Shown here piece by piece: positions 34,726 to 41,764 of a stretch of 43,691 nucleotides of DNA. Source of the stretch: Microbispora sp. ZYX-F-249 (GTDB lineage Bacteria > Actinomycetota > Actinomycetes > Streptosporangiales > Streptosporangiaceae); assembly GCF_039649665.1 (NCBI RefSeq), contig NZ_JBDJAW010000052.1, forward strand, positions 1 to 43,691, given 5' to 3'. The position numbers and the translations under genes were made by a program. The notes under the pieces are model-generated. The model searched no databases. It was not told the DNA's origin and worked only from the letters and a program-made list of their open reading frames with translations. The first letter of the stretch is position 1. Every line of letters begins with the position of its first letter.

Positions 34726-35358
34726 ATGACACACATTGTTTGGGACTGGAACGGCACGCTCTTCCACGACATCGACGCCGTCGTCGGCGCGACCAACGAG
34801 CTCTTCCAGTCGTACGGCCTCGGGCCGTACGACGCGGAGGGCTTCCGCGAGGTGTACACCCGCCCCATCTGGGTGGCGTACGAGCGGATGCTCGGCCGGC
34901 CGCTCAGGGAGGGCGAGTGGGAGCTGCTCGACGCGGGCTTCCACGATCACTACCACCGGCTGATGGAGGCGTGCAGCCTCGCCGAGGGCGCGCTGTCGAG
35001 CCTGCGCGCCTGGGAGGAGTCGGGCCGCACGCAGTCGCTGCTGTCCATGTGGGGGCACGAGCGGCTGGTCCGCAAGACCGGCGAGTTCGGCATCGACGGC
35101 CACTTCACCCGGATCGACGGCTCGCGCTCGGCGACCGGCGGCCACAAGGCCGAGCACATGGTCGAGCACCTGCGCGCGCTCGGTGTCGACTCGGCGAAGG
35201 TCGTCGTCATCGGCGACAGCGTGGACGACGCCCACGCGGCCCGGCACGTCGGCGCCCGCGCGATCCTCTACACCGGCGGCATGACCAGGCGGTCGGAGCT
35301 GGAGGGCGTCGGCGTGCCCGTGGTCGACTCGCTGGCCGACGCCCTCGACCTCGTCTGA
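34726..35358 (+). CDS. HAD family hydrolase
   Basis: A protein of 210 residues. ATG 34726 is preceded by GGGAGG and starts directly at motif I; ATG 34687 would add 13 unsupported residues. Motif I is 'IVWDWNGTLFHD' (nucleophile Asp present, second Asp replaced by Asn, as in a known subgroup). Motif II is 'LLSMWGH', motif III includes 'GGHKAEHM', and motif IV is 'VVIGDSVDDAHAA'. The substrate is unknown. The repeat array begins 13 bases after its stop. Confidence 0.85.
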   Translation: MTHIVWDWNGTLFHDIDAVVGATNELFQSYGLGPYDAEGFREVYTRPIWVAYERMLGRPLREGEWELLDAGFHDHYHRLMEACSLAEGALSSLRAWEESGRTQSLLSMWGHERLVRKTGEFGIDGHFTRIDGSRSATGGHKAEHMVEHLRALGVDSAKVVVIGDSVDDAHAARHVGARAILYTGGMTRRSELEGVGVPVVDSLADALDLV

Positions 35359-35371
35359 CCCCCCTCCAGGG

Positions 35372-35665
35372 CGTGATCTTGTAGTTTGTCGCAGACACCT
35401 GGCCTGAGCTGGGGGTCTTTCTTCCGTGATCTTGCACTGCTTTGGTCGCATGTGCCGTTGACCTGCGCCTTCATCGTTCGTGATCAAGCAATTGCAAGGT
35501 CGTGAACCGTGTCTGCTCTGCTCGGCGGTCGTTGTGGCGCGCCCTGTGCAAGATCACGGAGTGCGGGAGGCCAGGTAGGCGGCCCTGCGTGCGACAAACT
35601 GCAAGATCACGGAGGGTGTCAGGTCAGGTCATCGCACATCGCTGCGACAAATTGCAAGATCACGG
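35372..35665. repeat. Inverting intergenic repeat array, period about 53 bases
   Basis: The unit is about 23 bases (core TGCGACAAACTGCAAGATC, then ACGG). Copies in the minus orientation have GTGATC at 35373, 35426 and 35480. Copies in the plus orientation have GATCAC at 35552, 35605 and 35658, and a degenerate one lies at 35498. Steps are 53 or 54 bases throughout, and the two sides mirror each other about 35518. Spacers of about 30 bases are not alike. The array fills the 361-base gap between two HAD genes. It is not coding. Its function is unknown. Confidence 0.85.
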
Positions 35666-35719
35666 GGGGAGGGGTCGTACGCTGGGGGCGATTCCTACCG
35701 CACCCCCACGGAGGCCGCG

Positions 35720-36439
35720 ATCAACCGCCTCGTTCTCTGGAACGTCGACCTCACGCTCGTCGACGTCGCCATCGTCACCCGTGACGCCTACGCGGACGCG
35801 TTCCGGCGGGTGACGGGGCGGCCGCTGGTGAAGCTCGCCCCGGCGCTCGGCCGCCCCGATTCGGAGATCATCTTCGAGACGCTGGCCGTCAACGGCATCG
35901 CCGTCGAGGACGATCACCTGCCCAGGTTCATCGACGCGCTGGCCGTCAGCTTCGCGGAGCGGCGGGGGCGGCTGGCCAAGGACGGCCGTGCGCTGCCCGG
36001 AGCAAAGGACGCGCTCAAGGCCGTCTCCCGCCTCGACGGCGTCGTTCAGTCGGTGCTCACCGGCACCATCAAGAGCAACGCCGTGCACAAGCTCAAGGCG
36101 TTCGGGCTGGACAAGTGGATCGACGTCGAGGTGGGCGGCTACGGTGAGGAGGTTTACCCGAAGGCCACCCTGCTGCAGGTGGCCCAGGGCCGGGCGAAGG
36201 CCGGGTACGGCGTCGCCTTCACCGCCGGCAACACCGTGCTCATCGGCGACTCCACCCGTGACGTCCAGGCGGCGAAGATCGGCGGCGCGGCCATGATCGC
36301 GGTGGCGTCGGGCCGGTCCACGACCGCCGAGTTGCAGGAGGCGGGCGCCGACATCGTGCTGCCCGACCTGTCCAACCCCTCCGAGGTCGTCGCCGCCGTC
36401 GCCCGCCTCACCACCCCGGCCGACCGTACGGCGCGCTGA
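35720..36439 (+). CDS. HAD-fold protein with non-standard start and no nucleophile (possible pseudoenzyme)
   Basis: A protein of 239 residues if initiated at ATC 35720. Homology to HAD proteins clearly begins near 'NRLVLWNVDLTLVDVAIVTRDAYADAFRRVTGRPL', well before the first ATG/GTG/TTG in frame (GTG 35804 and ATG 35810, both of which would remove motif I). GGAGG (35710-35714) lies five bases before the ATC. Motif I reads W-N-V-D, with Asn in place of the nucleophile Asp. The later motifs 'SVLTGTIKSN', 'YPKATLL' and 'VLIGDSTRDVQAA' are intact. It may be an AUC-initiated pseudoenzyme, or a decaying gene. Confidence 0.72.
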   Translation: MNRLVLWNVDLTLVDVAIVTRDAYADAFRRVTGRPLVKLAPALGRPDSEIIFETLAVNGIAVEDDHLPRFIDALAVSFAERRGRLAKDGRALPGAKDALKAVSRLDGVVQSVLTGTIKSNAVHKLKAFGLDKWIDVEVGGYGEEVYPKATLLQVAQGRAKAGYGVAFTAGNTVLIGDSTRDVQAAKIGGAAMIAVASGRSTTAELQEAGADIVLPDLSNPSEVVAAVARLTTPADRTAR

Positions 36440-36624
36440 ACGTTTCAGTGCCGCGGCTGGGATCCTTTCCGCCGCCGATCGGCTCGCCGGTTGGGCGGGC
36501 GCCCGCGTTCGCCCAGGCTGAGGCGGCTCCCGGCGCGACGTGCGACCGGGTCACCACGGCAATGAGGAACACGCCGGGTCCTGCACCGCGGACGGCGTAT
36601 CTGGGGACCGCCTACTCGGTCGCT

Positions 36625-36630
36625 TAATTT
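36625..36630 (+). promoter_or_regulatory. Possible -10 box upstream of the CBM2-lactonase gene
   Basis: TAATTT in an otherwise GC-rich 282-base gap (36440-36721), 92 bases before the start codon. There is no good -35. I see no other gene or operator in the gap. Confidence 0.3.
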
Positions 36631-36721
36631 CGGAACGCGCGGCCGCTGTGCGCCGCGTGGCGTGCCGGTCGGCTCCGTCCCGGCCGGCAGTCGCCCGTCG
36701 TCGTCCCCGAAAGGACTCCTG

Positions 36722-38197
36722 ATGAGACGAAGTCTCGCCACCGTCGCGGCCACCGGACTGGCCGCCGCGCTGGTCGCCGCCGGTGGAGCCGCGATGACGA
36801 CGACGCCGGCCGCGGCCGCCGCCGGGTGCAAGGTGACCTACAAAATCGTGAATCAATGGGGCAGCGGCTTCCAGGGCGACGTTGCCATCACCAACCTCGG
36901 CGACCCCGTCGGCAGCTGGAAGCTGGAGTTCGACTTCCCCGACTCAGGCCAGAAGATCGCGTCCGGCTGGAACGCCACCTGGACGCAGTCCGGCACCCAC
37001 GTGACCGCCACCAGCATGTCCTACAACGGTTCCATCCCCACCAACGCCACGGCCAGTGGCATGGCGTTCACCGCCAACCTCACCGGCGCCAACCCCGTGC
37101 CCACCACGTTCTGGCTCAACGGCGTCATGTGCAGCGGTCCCGTGACCCTCAGCCCCAGCCCCAGCCCCACTCCGAGCCCGAGCCCGAGCCCGAGCCCCAG
37201 CCCGAGCGCGTCGCCGAGCCCGAGCCCAAGCCCAAGCCCGAGTGTCACCCCCACAGCGGGCACGCCGCGCCCCGGCGTCGGGCCGTGCACGCCGGGCGCG
37301 ACCTACCCCAACCCGCTGCCGTCGTCGTCGGTGACCGCCACCAAGATCCGGGACGGGTTCAACTTCCTGGAAGGCCCGGTCTGGGACTCCGCCACCCAGA
37401 CCCTGCTGCTGTCGCTCATGCGTGACGGCACCGGGTCGGAGAACGTCCAGCCCTCGGACGTCCTGCGGTTCACCGAGCCGAACACCTTCGAGACCTTCAT
37501 TCCCAACGCCGGCAGCAACGGCCTCGCCCTCACCCGGGACGGCGGCACGCTGCTGGCCGCGACACACGACCAGCGCAGCGTCTCCTCCTTCCACCTGCCC
37601 GACCGGACACGCGGCGTGGTCGTCTCCTCCTACCAGGGCCGCGCCTTCAACTCGCCCAATGACCTCACCGTCGGCGCCGACGGCACCGTCTACTTCACCG
37701 ACCCCGACTTCCAGCGCGCCAACCGGCCCGACCAGATGTCCGGCCGTACGGGCGTGTTCCGGGTCAAGAACAACGTCGTCTCGCTGATCGACGACACCAT
37801 CCGGGAGCCGAACGGCATCGTGCTGTCCCCCGACGGCAAGACGCTCTACGTCGGCGGCAACGGCACGGGCCGGATCTACAAGTGGCCCGTCAACTCCGAC
37901 GGCAGTGTCGGCGCCCGCTCCGACTTCGCGTCACTGAACGGTTCGGACGGCGCGACCATCGACTGTGCCGGCAACCTCTACCAGGCCTCCTTCAACGACG
38001 GCAAGGTCCACGTGTACGCGCCGTCCGGCGCGCAGCTCGGCACCATCTCCGCCGGGCTCAACAGCACCAACGTCGCCTTCGGCGGCCCTGACGGTCAGAC
38101 GCTGTACATCACCTCGGGCACACCCTCCCGCGGCGGGAACAGCGGCAACTTCGGCCTCTACCGCGTCCGGCTGAACGTCCCCGGCTGGCCGTACTGA
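36722..38197 (+). CDS. Secreted CBM2-linked SMP-30/gluconolactonase-type protein
   Basis: A protein of 491 residues from ATG 36722 with AAAGGA upstream. The signal peptide ends near residue 34. Residues 35-138 are a family 2 carbohydrate-binding module, cysteine-bracketed (C36 and 'GVMCSG'), with 'GWNATWTQSGTHVTATSMSYNGSIPTNATASGMAFTANL'-type pattern across 80-120. A Ser-Pro repeat linker spans about 140-185. The C-terminal SGL/SMP-30 propeller follows ('FLEGPVWDSATQTLLLS', 'SNGLALTRDGGTLLAA', 'FNSPNDLTVGADGTVYFTDPDF', 'EPNGIVLSPDGKTLYV'), with metal ligands expected at the Glu and Asn/Asp of these segments. It probably hydrolyses sugar lactones at cellulose or chitin surfaces. Confidence 0.9.
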   Translation: MRRSLATVAATGLAAALVAAGGAAMTTTPAAAAAGCKVTYKIVNQWGSGFQGDVAITNLGDPVGSWKLEFDFPDSGQKIASGWNATWTQSGTHVTATSMSYNGSIPTNATASGMAFTANLTGANPVPTTFWLNGVMCSGPVTLSPSPSPTPSPSPSPSPSPSASPSPSPSPSPSVTPTAGTPRPGVGPCTPGATYPNPLPSSSVTATKIRDGFNFLEGPVWDSATQTLLLSLMRDGTGSENVQPSDVLRFTEPNTFETFIPNAGSNGLALTRDGGTLLAATHDQRSVSSFHLPDRTRGVVVSSYQGRAFNSPNDLTVGADGTVYFTDPDFQRANRPDQMSGRTGVFRVKNNVVSLIDDTIREPNGIVLSPDGKTLYVGGNGTGRIYKWPVNSDGSVGARSDFASLNGSDGATIDCAGNLYQASFNDGKVHVYAPSGAQLGTISAGLNSTNVAFGGPDGQTLYITSGTPSRGGNSGNFGLYRVRLNVPGWPY

Positions 38198-38214
38198 GCG
38201 TTCCGTACCGAACG

Positions 38215-39762
38215 TCACAGCGCGTTGAGGAAGCGGGCGGCGACGGGGGCGGCGACCTGCGCCCCGGTCCCGCCGCCCTCGACCACGACGGCGAAGGCCA
38301 GGTCGCCCTTGTAGCCGATGAACCACGAGTGCGTGGGCGGGTTCTCACCGTCCTTGGCCGAGCCGTACTCGGCCGTCCCGGTCTTGCCGGCCGTGCCCGC
38401 GGGGAAGGAGACGCCGCTCGCCGTGCCCTCGCTGACGACGGCGGGCATGAGGCGGCGCAGCGCGGACACCACCGCGGGCTCCAGCGTGCGCGGGGGCGTG
38501 CCGCCCTCGGGGACGAGCGAGGCCGGGACCAGCCGGGGCTGCCGCCAGGTGCCGGCGGCGACGGCGCCGGCGACCGCGGCCATGTTCAGCGGGCTGGCCA
38601 GGACGCGGCCCTGGCCGATGGCGGCGGACGCGAGATCGGTGGCGTCGTGCGGCGCGGGGAAGGCGGCGTCCACGGCAGGCACGCCGATCTTGATGCTGGC
38701 GCCGAACCCGAAGTCGGCGGCCACCTTGGACAGGCGGTCGGCGCCCAGGCGTCGCACCGCCATGTCGCCGAACGTCGTGTTGCACGAATGGGCGAAGGCG
38801 TCGATGAAGCGCAGCGTGCCGTAGTCGTGGAACTCGGCGTTGTGGAACGGGAAGCCGCCGATCGTCTTCTCGGCCGGGCATTCGACGGTCTGATTGGGCG
38901 TGACGCCTCCGGCGGCCAGGGCCGACGCGGTCACGATCTTGAAGGTGGACCCGGGCGGGTACGCGCCGAGCAGGGCGCGGTTGTAGCCGCCCGGCTTGTT
39001 GACCGCCGCGAGGACCTCGCCCGTGGACGGGCGCAGCGCGACGAGCGAGGCGGGCTTGTCCACGCCCTCCAGAGCCTGCGCCCCCGCCCGGTGGACCCGC
39101 AGGTCGAGCGTGGTCGGCAGCGGCTTGCCGGGTTTCGCGCCGCCCTCGGCGAGCGTCACCACCTTCGAACCCGTCCGGGCGTCCACCAGATCGGCCCGGG
39201 CGGACGCGGTGCCGTTCAGGCGGGAGCCGTACTGCTCGCGCAGCCCCTCCACGATCTGCTGCACCGAGCCGGGGGTCCCGGGTGTGTCGATGCGGGTGCC
39301 GTCGGCGGCCGTGACGGGGGCGCGCTCGGCGGGCACCGTGGTGAGCTTCGCCCGCAGGTCGCGGGTCAACCGGGGGTGGACCGCCGCCGGGGTCCAGGCC
39401 ACCTTCCAGGAACGGTCGCGCTCGATCAGCCGCAGCCTCCCGTCATAGGAGACGGGCAGCGGGCCGGTCAGCCGGGCCCGGAACCGTACGGTCTCCTCCT
39501 GAACGGCCGTCACCTGGAAACGCTGCCCGGTGAGCTTCAGGTCGTCGTGGAACCGGCGGTAGGTGCTTTCGAAGCCGGCCGGCGGATCGGCGGTGAGCAC
39601 GCGCATCGCCGCGTAGTCCGAGCGTGACCATGCCGCGAGGAACTCCCGCGCGGTCTCCTCCGGTGAGCCCTTCGTGCGCAGCAGCCACACGGTGGCCCCC
39701 GCGGCCACCACCGGCACGAGCACCGCCGCCGTTATCCATGGCCGGCGCCTCCGCTCTCGCAT
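38215..39762 (-). CDS. Penicillin-binding transpeptidase with MecA-type NTF2-like N-terminal domain
   Basis: A protein of 515 residues. ATG 39762 has GAAGGGGGA upstream and yields a short basic start followed by one membrane anchor (about 8-29). Residues about 33-140 form an NTF2-like domain ('ETAREFLAAWSRSDYAAMRVLTADPP'), as in MecA/PBP2a and some class B PBPs. The dimerisation region follows. The transpeptidase domain has 'PPGSTFK' (S272, K275), 'HSCN' (S326, N328) and 'GKTGTAEY' (K460), all intact. It cross-links peptidoglycan outside the membrane. It is divergent from a LysR regulator with a T-N11-A site between them, which suggests regulated, perhaps beta-lactam-induced, expression. Confidence 0.93.
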   Translation of the reverse strand: MRERRRRPWITAAVLVPVVAAGATVWLLRTKGSPEETAREFLAAWSRSDYAAMRVLTADPPAGFESTYRRFHDDLKLTGQRFQVTAVQEETVRFRARLTGPLPVSYDGRLRLIERDRSWKVAWTPAAVHPRLTRDLRAKLTTVPAERAPVTAADGTRIDTPGTPGSVQQIVEGLREQYGSRLNGTASARADLVDARTGSKVVTLAEGGAKPGKPLPTTLDLRVHRAGAQALEGVDKPASLVALRPSTGEVLAAVNKPGGYNRALLGAYPPGSTFKIVTASALAAGGVTPNQTVECPAEKTIGGFPFHNAEFHDYGTLRFIDAFAHSCNTTFGDMAVRRLGADRLSKVAADFGFGASIKIGVPAVDAAFPAPHDATDLASAAIGQGRVLASPLNMAAVAGAVAAGTWRQPRLVPASLVPEGGTPPRTLEPAVVSALRRLMPAVVSEGTASGVSFPAGTAGKTGTAEYGSAKDGENPPTHSWFIGYKGDLAFAVVVEGGGTGAQVAAPVAARFLNAL

Positions 39763-39815
39763 GCGTCCCCCTTCGAATCGAGTGCCCGCCAAGAGCAGCA
39801 GATGCGCCGGGAGTA

Positions 39816-39828
39816 TGTCCAATATGGA
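39816..39828. promoter_or_regulatory. LysR-type operator candidate (T-N11-A)
   Basis: T39816 and A39828 frame the near-palindrome TCCA-ATA-TGGA (39818-39828), in the 108-base gap between the PBP and LysR genes. It is AT-rich against GC-rich surroundings, as expected for an LTTR site that controls both directions. Confidence 0.5.
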
Positions 39829-39856
39829 TATCAACGTGCTTCATGTGCAGTTCGGA

Positions 39857-39862
39857 TATGCT
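39857..39862 (+). promoter_or_regulatory. -10 box of the LysR gene
   Basis: TATGCT, eight bases before GTG 39871. The geometry implies a leaderless transcript. It lies 28 bases downstream of the T-N11-A site, suitable for autorepression. Confidence 0.45.
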
Positions 39863-39870
39863 CCAAGCTC

Positions 39871-40818
39871 GTGGACCTTGTCCGGCATCTCGGCTACTTC
39901 CTCGTCGTCACGGAAGAGCTGCATTTCGGGAACGCGGCCGCGCGGCTGGGGATGGCCCAGCCGCCGCTGAGCCAGCGCATCAGGCGTCTGGAGGAGGAAC
40001 TGGGCGTGCGCCTGTTCGAGCGGTCGAGCCGGCGGGTCGCGCTGACCGAGGCGGGCCGGCTGCTGGTGCCGGAGGCCCGTGAGATCGTCGCCCGGGTGGA
40101 GCGAATGCGCGATCTCATGTCCGACCTGGCGCGCGGCGACTCCGCCGTCGTGCGTGCGGGCGTTCCCGCCGATCTCGGCGCCGCCGTGCTCGCCGCGCTC
40201 ATCGCGGGGTTTCGCGACCGCCGCCCCGACGTACGGCTGTCGCTGACGGAGATGGGCACGGCCGCGCAGGTCGCCGCGTTGCTGGAGGGCAGGCTCGACG
40301 TCGGTCTGCTGCGACATCCGGTCGCCGCGAACGGCCTGGCCTACGGGCCGGTGCTCGTCCGGCATCCGGGCGTCCTGCTGGCCGAGGGCGACGAGCTGAC
40401 CGCCTGGGCGACCGTGCACCTCGGCGACCTGGCCGGGCGGGATCTGGTGCTGTTCCCCCGGGACGCCGAGCCCGGCCTGTACGACGACACGCTGGCCACC
40501 TGCCGCCGCGGCGGCTTCGTCCCCGCCGACATCATCTGCACCGACCGCGTGGAGTTCGCCCTCGGTCTGGTCCTGTCCGGCACGGCCGTCGCGTTCGGCG
40601 TCCCCGCGGACATGCCGGGCGTGGTGTGGCGGCCCCTCGCGGGCACCCCCCTGGCCTGGCGCTGCACCCCGGCCTGGCGGGCCGAGCCGGGCCCGTACGT
40701 GCGGGACTTCACGGCCGTGGCCGTGCAGGTGCTGAAAGGCAGCGCCGGCATGGTGGACGAAGGCGCTCCGCCTCCGCCGCGGGTTGCGCCGCGCCCGGCG
40801 ACCGGATTCCTCGCATGA
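39871..40818 (+). CDS. LysR family regulator (BlaA-like position)
   Basis: A protein of 315 residues. GTG 39871 gives 'MDLVRHLGYFLVVTEELHFGNAAARLGMAQPPLSQRIRRLEEELG', the standard LTTR N-terminus; earlier ATG codons would add a non-conserved extension. The winged helix is about 1-62, the substrate-binding domain about 90-290 ('VRAGVPADLGAAVLAALIAGFRDRRPDVRLSL'). Its stop overlaps the start of the beta-lactamase-like gene (ATGA). In Streptomyces cacaoi the LysR protein BlaA works with such a partner to induce beta-lactamase. Here the divergent target would be the PBP. Confidence 0.88.
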   Translation: MDLVRHLGYFLVVTEELHFGNAAARLGMAQPPLSQRIRRLEEELGVRLFERSSRRVALTEAGRLLVPEAREIVARVERMRDLMSDLARGDSAVVRAGVPADLGAAVLAALIAGFRDRRPDVRLSLTEMGTAAQVAALLEGRLDVGLLRHPVAANGLAYGPVLVRHPGVLLAEGDELTAWATVHLGDLAGRDLVLFPRDAEPGLYDDTLATCRRGGFVPADIICTDRVEFALGLVLSGTAVAFGVPADMPGVVWRPLAGTPLAWRCTPAWRAEPGPYVRDFTAVAVQVLKGSAGMVDEGAPPPPRVAPRPATGFLA

Positions 40819-41702
40819 ACCCCGCGCCGAACCCCGTGGAGCGGGTGTTCCGCAACGCCGGTGTCAGCGGGTGGCTGCACGCCGTCGACATCGACAGCGG
40901 GCGCGAGGTGGGCCTGCGGGCCGACGAGCCGGTGGTGCTCGCGTCGGTCTTCAAGGTGCCCCTGCTGCTCGAACTGCACCGCCAGGCCGAGCGCGGGCTG
41001 CTCGACCTCGCCGAGCGCGTCCGGGTGACGTCCGCGGACCGTACGGGCGGGGGCACCGGGCTGGCGGCGATGCTGGACGACGCCACGCTGTCGCTGCGCG
41101 ACCTGGCGTACCTGATGATGGCCGTCAGCGACAACGCGGCGGCCGACGTGCTGCTCGCCCGGGTGGGCAGGGAGTCGGTCAACGCGCTGCTCGACGGCCT
41201 CGGGCTGACGGCGACCCGGGTGGTGCACGACTGCCGCGACATGCTCACCAGCCTGTGGGTGGACGCGGGAGTGGCCGACCAGGCCGCGGTGACCCAGGCA
41301 TGCGCCGACCCCGAGGTGGTGGCGCGCCTGCGCGCGCTCGACCCGGCGCGGAGCAACCGGAGCACGCCGCGCGAGATGACGCGGCTGCTGGCCATGATCT
41401 GGCGGGACGAGGCGGCGGGGGAGGCCTCCTGCGCGGCGATCCGCCGCCTCATGGCGCTGCAGGTGTGGCCGCACCGGCTGGCCTCCGGTTTCCCGTTCGA
41501 CGACGTCGCGGTCAGCGGCAAGACGGGCACGCTGCCGACGCTCCGCAACGAGGTCGGGGTGGTGGAGTATCCCGACGGCGGGCGCTACGCCGTGGCCGTG
41601 TTCACCCGGTCGCTCAGCACGGCGCAGAACCAGCCGCGCGCCGACGCCGCGATCGGGACCGCCGCCCGGACGGCGATCGACCAGCTCAGGACCCACATAT
41701 GA
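40815..41702 (+). CDS. Cytoplasmic class A beta-lactamase-like serine hydrolase (BlaB-like)
   Basis: A protein of 295 residues from ATG 40815, coupled to the LysR gene by a four-base overlap. It has penicillin-recognising motifs 'ASVFK' (S44, K47), 'SDN' (S105, N107) and 'SGKTGT' (K236). There is no signal peptide or membrane segment, so it should stay in the cytoplasm. The omega-loop Glu-x-x-Leu-Asn motif needed for deacylation in class A enzymes is not found; the region reads 'TRVVHDCRDMLTSLW'. It would therefore be expected to bind rather than turn over beta-lactams, or to act on another ligand. BlaB of S. cacaoi is similar in location and pairing. Confidence 0.85.
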   Translation: MNPAPNPVERVFRNAGVSGWLHAVDIDSGREVGLRADEPVVLASVFKVPLLLELHRQAERGLLDLAERVRVTSADRTGGGTGLAAMLDDATLSLRDLAYLMMAVSDNAAADVLLARVGRESVNALLDGLGLTATRVVHDCRDMLTSLWVDAGVADQAAVTQACADPEVVARLRALDPARSNRSTPREMTRLLAMIWRDEAAGEASCAAIRRLMALQVWPHRLASGFPFDDVAVSGKTGTLPTLRNEVGVVEYPDGGRYAVAVFTRSLSTAQNQPRADAAIGTAARTAIDQLRTHI

Positions 41703-41764
41703 CAGAGCCTTTCTATGTGGGCGGGAAGGGTGACATGCGGCTCAAGCGTGGCCAAGATGGGGGC

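Noticed and set aside
35372..35665. CRISPR-like array (about 23-base repeats, about 30-base spacers)
   Set aside because: The repeats are degenerate, switch orientation in the middle, and no cas gene is near. It is kept as an unexplained repeat array instead.
36491..36506. Terminator after the last HAD gene (GCGGGCGCCCGC)
   Set aside because: It is a loop-less palindrome with no room for a hairpin turn and no T-run, and is likely to occur by chance in GC-rich DNA.
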